Assembly (NCBI GenBank): GCA_021783475.1
Contig: JAJXTU010000007.1
Location: forward strand, 1 to 38,695
Direction of reading: 5' to 3'
Length of the DNA stretch: 38,695 nt
Source: a bacterium
GTDB taxonomy: Bacteria; Thermodesulfobiota; Thermodesulfobiia; Thermodesulfobiales; Thermodesulfobiaceae
Shown: piece after piece, positions 27,672-35,916 of the stretch
Layout of the letters: each line of letters begins with the position of its first letter
How positions within the stretch are numbered: position 1 is the first letter of the stretch
Program-made: the position numbers and the translations under genes
Notes under the pieces: model-generated
The model's input: only the letters and a program-made list of their open reading frames with translations
Told to the model about the DNA's origin: nothing
Database searches by the model: none

Positions 27672-29123
27672 GTGATTATAATAAGCGCTTTTTCATCTCT
27701 GGGTGAGTATATAGCTTTTTTGGAGAAAAGAAATGAGTTAAAAAGAATCAGAGTAGAGGTTGACAGATACCTTGAGATAACAGAGATTGCTGATAGATTC
27801 GTAAAAGTTGGCGGGCCAGCCCTATATTTTGAAAATGTAAAAGATTCGAAATTTCCTTTGGCTATCAATGTCTTTGGCACATGGGACAGGGTAGTAAGGG
27901 CTATAGGCAATCCAGATGATATCGCCAAAAAAATTGACGAATTGTTAAAGCTGCCAACCAAGAAGATTGGTTTTTGGGATACGGTAAGATCACTGCCAAA
28001 CATAGTGGGCCTTATGAATATAAAGCCAAAAATTGTAAATAAAGCACCATGTCAAGAGGTGGTGTTAAGAGGCGATGAGGTGAACCTAAACGATCTGCCA
28101 GTGCTTCATTGCTGGCCTCTTGATGGTGGCCCATTCATTACCTTACCCCTGGTTATGACGCAGGATCCAGAGTCAAAAGAGAGAAATCTCGGGATGTATA
28201 GAATGCAGGTCTTTGATAGAAACACTACGGGTATGCATTGGCATCATCACAAGGATGGAGCAAGGCACTTCTCGAAGTTGAAGCCAGGGGAGAGAATGAG
28301 TTTGGCTGTAGCTATTGGGGCTGACCCTGCAACCATTTACTCTGCTACTGCGCCGCTTCCGCCAAATGTAGATGAGTTTGTATTTGCGGGCTTTTTAAGA
28401 GGATCTGGAGTAGAGATGGTTAAGGCTCTAAATTCTGATATACTTGTCCCCGCACAGGCTGAATTTGTATTAGAAGGTTATGTTGTCAAGGGAGAGCTTA
28501 GGCGAGAAGGGCCGTTTGGAGATCATACGGGATTTTATTCACTAGAGGATGACTTTCCAGTATTTCATGTAGAGTGTATTACCCATAAAAAAAATCCTGT
28601 TTATGTAGCCACCATTGTGGGAAGACCTCCTATGGAGGATGCCTATCTTGGCAAGGCTACTGAGAGAATATTTCTTCCAATGCTAAAGATGACTCTCCCA
28701 GAAATAGTAGATCTAAACCTGCCGATTGAGGGAGTATTTCACAATTTAGCTATAGTATCGATTAAAAAACAATATCCGGGACATGCAAGAAAGGTTATGC
28801 ATGCTCTATGGGGGCTTGGACAGATGAGCTTTACGAAGTTTATAGTAGTAGTTGATGAGGACGTAAACGTTCACGATATGTCTTATGTGAGATGGAAGGC
28901 CCTAAACAACGTAGATCCAGAAAGAGACATTGAGATAGTAAAAGGTCCTGTGGATGTTCTCGATCATGCAGCGCCATATCCAAGATTTGGCTCCAAGATG
29001 GGAATTGATGCCACGAAGAAGATGAAAGAAGAGGGTCTTATAAGGGAATTTCCGCCTGATATCGTGATGGGTGAAGATATTCGTAATATGGTAAGCAAAC
29101 GCTGGCAAGAATATGGCTTTTAA
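27672..29123 (+). CDS. UbiD family decarboxylase
   Basis: FEKRNELKRI-like N-terminus; HHHKDGARHF; EFVLEGYVVKGELRREGPFGDHTGFYS; CITHKKNPVYVATIVGRPPMEDAYLGKATERIFLP; GTG lies in SD, so the real start is probably ATA/ATT 27675-27681. Confidence 0.95.
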   Translation: MIIISAFSSLGEYIAFLEKRNELKRIRVEVDRYLEITEIADRFVKVGGPALYFENVKDSKFPLAINVFGTWDRVVRAIGNPDDIAKKIDELLKLPTKKIGFWDTVRSLPNIVGLMNIKPKIVNKAPCQEVVLRGDEVNLNDLPVLHCWPLDGGPFITLPLVMTQDPESKERNLGMYRMQVFDRNTTGMHWHHHKDGARHFSKLKPGERMSLAVAIGADPATIYSATAPLPPNVDEFVFAGFLRGSGVEMVKALNSDILVPAQAEFVLEGYVVKGELRREGPFGDHTGFYSLEDDFPVFHVECITHKKNPVYVATIVGRPPMEDAYLGKATERIFLPMLKMTLPEIVDLNLPIEGVFHNLAIVSIKKQYPGHARKVMHALWGLGQMSFTKFIVVVDEDVNVHDMSYVRWKALNNVDPERDIEIVKGPVDVLDHAAPYPRFGSKMGIDATKKMKEEGLIREFPPDIVMGEDIRNMVSKRWQEYGF

Positions 29124-29148
29124 TTTTGGTTGAAGGGAGCAAGACAAG

Positions 29149-30015
29149 ATAAGAAATCAGATTGTATTAAAGTTATACAATATCTTTGATGATATACGAG
29201 TCGAACATACCGTGTTTTCATTGCCTTTTTTGTTAGCCTCTGCTTTTATAGCATCAAATGGTTTTCCAGATTTAGAAAAATTAATTCTTATCATAGTAGC
29301 TCTTTTATTTGCAAGGGCGGCTGCTATGTCATTTAATCGATTTGCTGATGCAAATATTGACAGATTTAATCCAAGAACAGCAAAAAGATCTATCCCAATA
29401 GGTGTGGTAAAAAGAAAAGATATGTTTTTCTTTGTAAGCTTTTGTTCGGTGATGTTTATCTTAACTTCTTATTTTCTAGGTAGCTTGACTTTTATGTTGT
29501 CGCCTGTGGCACTATTTATAGTTTTTTTCTATTCTTATACTAAGAGATTTACTGCGCTAAGCCACATTGTTTTGGGTATTGCTCTTAGCCTTGCTCCTGC
29601 TGGTGCATGGGTAGCATTGAGAAACGACTTTGGTTTAGTGCCATTCTTTATGATGCTTGCAGTTATATTCTGGCTTGCGGGCTTTGACGTCTTATATTCT
29701 CTTCAAGATCTAAAATACGATATAAAGCAAGGCCTTCACTCTATACCTGTGGCTATAGGAGAAAAAAATTCTTTATACATAGCAAGGCTTTTTCACGCTC
29801 TTACAATATTGTTTTTGATTCCCGTAGGAGTTCTAGCTAACATTAGTCCTGTTTATTTTGCAGGGTTGGTTATATTTGCGCTTCTTTTGTTGTATGAGCA
29901 TTCATTGGTAAAGCCAAACGATCTATCAAAGATAAATATGGCCTTTTTTAACGTTAACGCTATATGTTCCTTTATATACGCTTCTTTTGTAATTGTTTCG
30001 GTTTTAATAAAATAA
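29149..30015 (+). CDS. UbiA family prenyltransferase
   Basis: VEHTVFSLPFLLASAFIA; ARAAAMSFNRFADANIDRFNPRTAKRSIP; FDVLYSLQDLKYDIKQGLHSIPVAIG; no ATG/GTG/TTG upstream of the conserved region, start inferred at ATA 29149. Confidence 0.9.
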   Translation: MRNQIVLKLYNIFDDIRVEHTVFSLPFLLASAFIASNGFPDLEKLILIIVALLFARAAAMSFNRFADANIDRFNPRTAKRSIPIGVVKRKDMFFFVSFCSVMFILTSYFLGSLTFMLSPVALFIVFFYSYTKRFTALSHIVLGIALSLAPAGAWVALRNDFGLVPFFMMLAVIFWLAGFDVLYSLQDLKYDIKQGLHSIPVAIGEKNSLYIARLFHALTILFLIPVGVLANISPVYFAGLVIFALLLLYEHSLVKPNDLSKINMAFFNVNAICSFIYASFVIVSVLIK

Positions 30016-30019
30016 TTAG

Positions 30020-30595
30020 GTGGATAATTTGAAAAAAATTGTACTTGGCATTACTGGCGCAAGCGGTATGAAATATGCTCTTAGGATAATCGAGGTTTTA
30101 AAAAAAGACTCAGATCTGTGTGTGATATACACTAAGGCGGCAGCTCTGGTTCTCAAAGATGAAGAAGCAATCGACATAGAATCGATAAAAGAAAGATATC
30201 AGGGTGTCAGCTTTTATGACCAAGGTGATTTTAGTTGTGAATATGCGTCTGGCTCTCAGAACCTGGATGCAGTAATTGTCTGTCCCTGTTCTGCTGCTAC
30301 TCTTTCGAGCGTGGCAAATGGCTTATCTTCGAATCTTTTGGAGCGGGTTTGCGATGTGGCTCTTAAAGAGGGCATAAAATTGGTTTTGGTATTTAGAGAG
30401 ACGCCTCTAAATCTGATTCACATTGAAAATATGAGAAAGGTCACTATGGCTGGCGGCATTATCTTGCCTGCCTGTCCTGGATTTTATAATAACCCAAAGA
30501 CGATAGATGATATGGTGGATTTTATAGTGGCAAAGACATTAAATAGAATAGGGTTTGAAAACAATCTCTTAAGACCCTGGCAGGGCAAGAAGTAA
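30020..30595 (+). CDS. ubiX: UbiX family flavin prenyltransferase
   Basis: KKIVLGITGASGMKYALRIIEVL; VCPCSAATLSSVANGLSSNLLERVCDVALKE; LVFRETPLNLIHIENMRKVTMAGGIILPACPGFYNNPKTIDDMVDFIV; TTG 30029 is likely the true start. Confidence 0.95.
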   Translation: MDNLKKIVLGITGASGMKYALRIIEVLKKDSDLCVIYTKAAALVLKDEEAIDIESIKERYQGVSFYDQGDFSCEYASGSQNLDAVIVCPCSAATLSSVANGLSSNLLERVCDVALKEGIKLVLVFRETPLNLIHIENMRKVTMAGGIILPACPGFYNNPKTIDDMVDFIVAKTLNRIGFENNLLRPWQGKK

Positions 30596-30622
30596 ATTTC
30601 AATTTTTAAGGAGTGTAAAAAT

Positions 30623-32131
30623 ATGGGCAAAGTTTATTTGGTAGGTTCTGGTCCAGGAAATGAAGGACTCTTTACTATACTCGGAATGAATATCCTGAAA
30701 AAGGCTCAAGTTCTGGTCTTTGATAGACTTATCCCAAAAGAGCTTTTGGCAATGGTTCCAGAAAATTGCGAGCAAATCTATGTGGGGAAAGAATCTAGCA
30801 AACACGCAATGAAGCAAGACGATATAAACAAATTACTTGCTGATAGGGCGTCTGAAGATAAACTGGTAGTTAGACTGAAGGGCGGAGACCCATTTTTGTT
30901 TGGCAGGGGAGGAGAGGAGGCTCTTTATCTCAAAGAAAGGGGTATAGAGTTTGAATTGGTACCTGGAATTAGCGCAGCTTTAGCGGTGCCCCTGTATGCG
31001 GGAATCCCTGTTACCCACAGAAAGGTGGCTTCATCTTATGCTATATTTACCGGACACGAGGACCCAACGAAAGAGGATTCTACCATCGACTGGGAGCACT
31101 CTCTTGGGGCAGATACCCTTGTCTTCTTTATGGGTGTAGAAAGGCTCGATAAGATAGTAGAAAAGATAATATCTGTTAGGAAAGATAAAGAAATCCCGTG
31201 TGCACTCATTCAAAACGGAACTCTCCCCACTCAGAAGGTAGTAGTGGGGAACTTATCAAATATAGTAAGCCTTGCTGAAGAAAACTCAATTAAACCCCCA
31301 GCCTTGTTTGTAGTTGGTAACGTAGTGAGTCTGAGAGAGGATCTGATGTGGTTTGAGAAAAAGCCCTTGTTCGGCAAAAGGGTTGTGGTAACCAGATCCA
31401 GGATGAAGGCGAGCCTCTTAAGCGAGAGGCTAAAGGAAAAGGGAGCAGAAGTTTTTGAGATACCGGTAATAAAGTGCGTTCAGATAGCAGATCAAAAAGA
31501 ATTTAAATTTGTTTTTGAGAATTTGTGCGAATATGAATATATAGTTTTTAGCTCGTCAACAGGAGTTAAAATCTTCTTTGAGAACTTGTTTAAGGCTGGA
31601 TATGATAGTAGGTTTATAAAATCTAAAATTGCTGTGATTGGCGATGGCACGAGCGATGAGCTTTTAAAATATGGCGTGGTGGCAGATATCTTGCCTGAAA
31701 AATTTGTGGCAGAAAGCCTGGTAGAAAGCTTCAAGAAAACCGATGTAGCTAAGAAAATTTTGATACCAAGGGCTAAAGAGGGTAGGGATGAGCTAGTAAG
31801 AGGCTTATTAGAGAAGGGCTATGTGGTAGATGATTTTCACATATATTCTGTACAGCCTGAGCAAATTTCAAAGCAGGATATCGAAATGGCTTTTCAGGAT
31901 GGGAAAGAAGTTTTCTTAACCTTCGCGAGTTCTAAGACGGCAGAGTATTTTTATGAATCATTAGGAGATCACAAGGATCTGGTGCTAAAAGTTGCTAAAG
32001 TCGTATCTATTGGGCCCATTACCTCAGAGAAGGCAAAGAGTTTGGGATTCAATGTGGTAGCTCAAGCAGCAGAGTATAATATAAGTGGTCTGGTAAGCGC
32101 CCTGATAGGTTGCGAAAAGAGCAACAGTTAA
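30623..32131 (+). CDS. cobA-hemD: Fused uroporphyrinogen-III C-methyltransferase / uroporphyrinogen-III synthase
   Basis: GKVYLVGSGPGNEGLFTILGMNIL; RLKGGDPFLFGRGGEEALYL; VPGISAALAVPLYAGIPVTHR; C-terminal HemD domain from about aa 250 (GKRVVVTRSRMKASLLSERLKEKGAEVFEIPVI). Confidence 0.95.
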   Translation: MGKVYLVGSGPGNEGLFTILGMNILKKAQVLVFDRLIPKELLAMVPENCEQIYVGKESSKHAMKQDDINKLLADRASEDKLVVRLKGGDPFLFGRGGEEALYLKERGIEFELVPGISAALAVPLYAGIPVTHRKVASSYAIFTGHEDPTKEDSTIDWEHSLGADTLVFFMGVERLDKIVEKIISVRKDKEIPCALIQNGTLPTQKVVVGNLSNIVSLAEENSIKPPALFVVGNVVSLREDLMWFEKKPLFGKRVVVTRSRMKASLLSERLKEKGAEVFEIPVIKCVQIADQKEFKFVFENLCEYEYIVFSSSTGVKIFFENLFKAGYDSRFIKSKIAVIGDGTSDELLKYGVVADILPEKFVAESLVESFKKTDVAKKILIPRAKEGRDELVRGLLEKGYVVDDFHIYSVQPEQISKQDIEMAFQDGKEVFLTFASSKTAEYFYESLGDHKDLVLKVAKVVSIGPITSEKAKSLGFNVVAQAAEYNISGLVSALIGCEKSNS

Positions 32132-32388
32132 CAGGAATTTTTTGATGTTCTTTTAAAATATAGCAGTATTGAGAGCAAGATAAAGCTTATGAAATTCCAG
32201 AACACTATAGGCATTTGAAATATATAAAAGCCATATATAACCCAGCAAAAGACCCCTATCCACATCATAAGAAGCATTACGAGGGATATGTCTTTTGTTG
32301 AGCGCGTCTTATATGCCTTTATTACCTGGGGCACAAGGGAGCTCGTGGTAAGTAGCCCAGCAAACAATCCAAGATATGTATCAAGCAT
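32128..32388 (-). CDS. SemiSWEET/PQ-loop small transporter
   Basis: LLTTSSLVPQVIKAYKTRSTKDISLVMLLMMWIGVFCWVIYGFYI (PQ motif, 3 TM). Confidence 0.88.
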   Translation of the reverse strand: MLDTYLGLFAGLLTTSSLVPQVIKAYKTRSTKDISLVMLLMMWIGVFCWVIYGFYIFQMPIVFWNFISFILLSILLYFKRTSKNSC

Positions 32389-32442
32389 AAAGATATTATA
32401 ACTTAAAAGAATTTTTTATAAAGTCGGTTCCATACATGAAAG

Positions 32443-32471
32443 TTTACTTTTATTGTCAACTATTGTATAAT
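32443..32471 (+). promoter_or_regulatory. Sigma70-type promoter
   Basis: TTTACT, 17-nt spacer, TATAAT, just upstream of SD GGAGGTGAC. Confidence 0.5.
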
Positions 32472-32493
32472 ATAAACAATGGAGGTGACGTAT

Positions 32494-32724
32494 ATGTGGT
32501 GTAGCGGTCCAGGTTTTTATGGTCACGGTTTTTATGGAATGCCTATGTTCGGAATGATTTTTCCTTTATTGTTCTTGGCAGTGGTGGTATTCGCGGTTTT
32601 TTACTTCTTGAAACCGGGAATGAGTAGGTGCTCTGTCCTAAGTAATAGCACTTCGAACGAAGATCTTATAAAAGAGATAAATAGCCTAAAGGAAGAAGTA
32701 AAGAGGCTAAGAGAAGAAAAGTAA
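32494..32724 (+). CDS. Small Gly/Phe/Tyr-rich single-TM protein with C-terminal charged helix
   Basis: MWCSGPGFYGHGFYGMPMFGMIFPLLFLAVVVFAVFYFLKPG...DLIKEINSLKEEVKRLREEK; SD GGAGGTGAC precedes ATG 32494 (ORF track ATG 32479 overlaps SD). Confidence 0.7.
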   Translation: MWCSGPGFYGHGFYGMPMFGMIFPLLFLAVVVFAVFYFLKPGMSRCSVLSNSTSNEDLIKEINSLKEEVKRLREEK

Positions 32725-32742
32725 ACTTTCTCAAGCTATATG

Positions 32743-32776
32743 GGCATTGATCTGATGTGCGGTCAATGCCTTTTTT
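32743..32776 (+). terminator. Rho-independent terminator
   Basis: GGCATTGA...TCAATGCC followed by TTTTTT. Confidence 0.85.
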
Positions 32777-32844
32777 ATTGGAAATTTAATCCTTTTAATG
32801 TAAAATAAGCTTACAATAATAAATTTTTAAAAGGAGTGATAAGA

Positions 32845-33543
32845 GTGTATAGGTCATATAATGATGAGTTAACTGGAAGTACAGCCGCTACTGACGTATC
32901 TGGCTTTTTTAGGGGAGTCTTCACGTGGATGTTTTTAGGACTCTTGTTCACTGGAGTAATTTCTTATGCAATAGCGTCTAATGTTTCAATTTTGCAGCTT
33001 ATTTTGGGCAATCCTATTTTGTTTTATGGGATAATAGGACTGCAATTTATCGCAGTGATAACCCTGTCTGCTGCAATTACGAAGCTGCCTGCTGAGGTCG
33101 CAGAGTTTATCTTTATATTGTATTCTGCTCTGACAGGAGTAACATTCTCTACACTATTCGTAGCCTATACATCTGATTCTATAGCGTCCACATTCTTTGT
33201 CACTGCAATATCTTTTGGCGTAATGGCATTGATGGGTTATACCACAAAGGCAGACCTGACTAAGATGGGAACTTTTATGATGGCAGGACTTATTGCAATA
33301 ATATTGGGCTTTGTGGTGAATATTTTCTTGCACAGCAGCGCCCTAATGCTGCTTTTATCCGTAGTAGGCGTGATCGTGTTCCTGGGCCTTACGGCTTATG
33401 ACATGCAAAAACTAAAGAAGATATATCTGGCAGGCGCATTTGATGAAAGAAAGGAAACAGTTCTGGGTGCTCTTACTCTGTATCTGGACTTTATAAACCT
33501 ATTTCTTATGCTACTAAATATAATGGGAAATAGAAGAGACTAA
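32845..33543 (+). CDS. Bax inhibitor-1/YccA family membrane protein
   Basis: Seven TM helices; FMFLGLLFTGVISYAIA; VVGVIVFLGLTAYDMQKLKKIY; ALTLYLDFINLFLMLLNIMGNRRD; GTG 32845 after AAGGAG. Confidence 0.92.
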   Translation: MYRSYNDELTGSTAATDVSGFFRGVFTWMFLGLLFTGVISYAIASNVSILQLILGNPILFYGIIGLQFIAVITLSAAITKLPAEVAEFIFILYSALTGVTFSTLFVAYTSDSIASTFFVTAISFGVMALMGYTTKADLTKMGTFMMAGLIAIILGFVVNIFLHSSALMLLLSVVGVIVFLGLTAYDMQKLKKIYLAGAFDERKETVLGALTLYLDFINLFLMLLNIMGNRRD

Positions 33544-33579
33544 ATTTCTATGTCTGAAAAAGTTTCTTAGGGGCAATTT

Positions 33580-33939
33580 ATTAAATATTTTTGTCCATTT
33601 TGTAAGGCTGAGTTGCCTGAAAATTTAGAGGAGTGTCCTTATTGCGGGGCAGATTTGAGGAGCAGTATTTTTTATGAAGACAAGATAATATTGTCCCTCG
33701 ATCATCCTATCCTCGATACCAGAATGGTATCTATTAAATTAGTCGGGGATAAGCGCATAAAAAGAGCCTTGCCAAAGTTATCTGATCTTGCAAATAAATC
33801 AAGCGATCCGCTGGAGCTTATCGCTATTTGTAAAGCTTTAAAACAAATTGGTTCAAGTGAAGCTATTGAATTAATAGAAAAGATAAAGCGAAAAAATAAT
33901 AAGATTGTGAACAATTATATAGATGAAATTATGTCTTGA
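33580..33939 (+). CDS. Double zinc-ribbon protein with short HEAT-like C-terminus
   Basis: IKYFCPFCKAELPENLEECPYCGADL gives two CxxC knuckles only if the frame is extended upstream of the ORF-track start 33613 to ATT 33580 (SD AGGGG). Confidence 0.6.
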   Translation: MKYFCPFCKAELPENLEECPYCGADLRSSIFYEDKIILSLDHPILDTRMVSIKLVGDKRIKRALPKLSDLANKSSDPLELIAICKALKQIGSSEAIELIEKIKRKNNKIVNNYIDEIMS

Positions 33940-34789
33940 TTGTATAGTGTGTTTTCACAAGCAAGCCCTTTTTGCTACAAAAGACCTGGACGATAGCTTA
34001 AGAACTAAGATTTTGAAGAAAGTAATGCTTTTTCTGTGCGATGCTAATTGGGAGACTTCCCCCGATGAGTTTGCAAACGAGGTTCACTGCATTGTAAGAG
34101 AAGTTTCTGGCTTATCAGATCCATATAAAGAGATTAAGAAAAACAGCAATAAAGTCTCACTTGAAATGTATCCTGAGCTAAAAGAACTTCTTAATAGAGA
34201 AAGTTTGGAAAATCGGCTTTACACAGCGGCTAAGTTAGCTATCGCAGGGAACATAATAGATTTTGGCCCTTCAACTGAATTCGATCTTAAAGGTACTGTG
34301 GACGAGGTTATGCACAAAGATTTGGCTATTAATGACTTTAAGGGCCTTCAAGAAAAGATATATTCTTCTGAAAGATTGCTTTACTTTGCAGACAATGCTG
34401 GAGAGATAGTCTTTGACAGAATATTTATTGAAGAGATGTTGAGGACAAGAGATATGCCCTTTAAGCAAATTAGCTTTGTAGTAAAGAGTGGACCTGTTAT
34501 AAACGATGCGATATTGGGCGATGTTTTCGAGGTTGGAATTGACAGGCTTCCTAATATTAGATTTTTAGAGATTTCAAACGGTGAAAAAGGTAGTGCTCCC
34601 TCAAGAAGAAGCGATGAGGCAAGAAGATATATAGAGGAGCATGACATAGTAATTTCAAAGGGACAGGGGAATTTCGAGGGGCTAAGTGACTTTCACAATA
34701 TATTCTTTATGTTGATGGCAAAGTGTCCTGTAATAGCAAATGAGCTAATGGTCAATATAAGAAGCAGCGTTATAAAGTATAAAGGATAG
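33923..34789 (+). CDS. DUF89/ARMT1-like protein
   Basis: MKLCLDCIVCFHKQALFAT; LLYFADNAGEIVFDRIFIEEM; VKSGPVINDA; DIVISKGQGNFEGLSD. Confidence 0.88.
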   Translation: MKLCLDCIVCFHKQALFATKDLDDSLRTKILKKVMLFLCDANWETSPDEFANEVHCIVREVSGLSDPYKEIKKNSNKVSLEMYPELKELLNRESLENRLYTAAKLAIAGNIIDFGPSTEFDLKGTVDEVMHKDLAINDFKGLQEKIYSSERLLYFADNAGEIVFDRIFIEEMLRTRDMPFKQISFVVKSGPVINDAILGDVFEVGIDRLPNIRFLEISNGEKGSAPSRRSDEARRYIEEHDIVISKGQGNFEGLSDFHNIFFMLMAKCPVIANELMVNIRSSVIKYKG

Positions 34790-34842
34790 CGAAAGTCTCT
34801 TTTGATTCCCAAACTGCTTCTGAGAAAGGAAAGTGTGAATAT

Positions 34843-35199
34843 ATGAGGATAAAGGTTTATAAGGAATTTAGTTTTTCTGCCGCACATAAGCTGGTAGATT
34901 ACAAAGGCGATTGTGCCAACCTTCATGGACACACATATAAGTTAGGGGTTGCAGTATCTGGTTCTATTGGAGAAAATTCCATGGTGATTGACTTTAAGAT
35001 TCTTAAGGATATTGTAGAAGAGAGGATAATCTCTAAATTGGATCACAAATATTTAAACGATGTCATATACAATCCTACTTCTGAGAAGGTTTGTGAGTGG
35101 ATATTAGGCGAATTGAAAGACTGTGTGCCTGAAGGCATAAATTTAGAGTTTGTTAGGCTCTGGGAATCAGAATCTTCTTACGTAGAGATCTCTTTCTAG
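34843..35199 (+). CDS. queD: 6-carboxytetrahydropterin synthase QueD
   Basis: KEFSFSAAHKLVDYKGDCANLHGHTYKLGV; MVIDFKILKDIVEERIISKLDHKYLND; PTSEKVCEWIL. Confidence 0.95.
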   Translation: MRIKVYKEFSFSAAHKLVDYKGDCANLHGHTYKLGVAVSGSIGENSMVIDFKILKDIVEERIISKLDHKYLNDVIYNPTSEKVCEWILGELKDCVPEGINLEFVRLWESESSYVEISF

Positions 35200-35849
35200 T
35201 GATAGCAATTCATTCTATATTTGAAAGCATATCTGGTGAAATAGGTTTTATGCCACAGGGCTCTTGGTGCACAATAGTGAGACTTCAAGGGTGCAATCTT
35301 AGGTGTAGGTGGTGTGACACAAAGGAATCTCAGAATATTGAGGCTAAATATATGCTCTCAATTGATGAAGTTGTAGATAGGTGTATTAGCCAAAAGGTAC
35401 TCATTACAGGTGGAGAGCCGCTTATTCAGGGGGAAGCTCTCGGACTGATAGATTGCCTTATAGAGCGGCATCACTTTGTCCAGGTAGAAACCAATGGAAG
35501 TATCTTTTTGCCAAAGGGATACTCGTCCGATTGCGGTTGGATAGTGGACTATAAGGGGCCATCTTCTGGGATGATGGATAGGATACCCTCATTTGAGGAG
35601 TTTATAGATAACTGGATAGAGCACAAGGTCATAGTGAAGCTGGTAGTGGACAACTCTAAAGAGGATCTTGAGTTTGTCTTTCAGGTTCTTTCAAAGATGC
35701 ATGGCCTTTTTCAATTTGCAATCAGTCCGCTGGATGCAAAGGGCGAAAAGATCTTAGACATAGTAAACTTTATCAGGGAGAGGGACGAAAAATTGCTGGG
35801 CGATCTGATATTTTCAATTCAGATGCACAAGGTAGTGGGGCTTTTGTAA
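35199..35849 (+). CDS. queE: 7-carboxy-7-deazaguanine synthase QueE (radical SAM)
   Basis: GSWCTIVRLQGCNLRCRWCDTKES (CxxxCxxC variant), LITGGEPLIQ; overlaps queD. Confidence 0.93.
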   Translation: MIAIHSIFESISGEIGFMPQGSWCTIVRLQGCNLRCRWCDTKESQNIEAKYMLSIDEVVDRCISQKVLITGGEPLIQGEALGLIDCLIERHHFVQVETNGSIFLPKGYSSDCGWIVDYKGPSSGMMDRIPSFEEFIDNWIEHKVIVKLVVDNSKEDLEFVFQVLSKMHGLFQFAISPLDAKGEKILDIVNFIRERDEKLLGDLIFSIQMHKVVGLL

Positions 35850-35916
35850 TTGGGCTGATTGTTGTTGCTGCAAAGATGCATTGAAATGAAGATGTAGATG
35901 ATTTATTATAAAGTTT

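Noticed and set aside
34790-34842. preQ1 riboswitch upstream of queD
   Set aside because: No preQ1-I/II consensus could be seen in this short spacer
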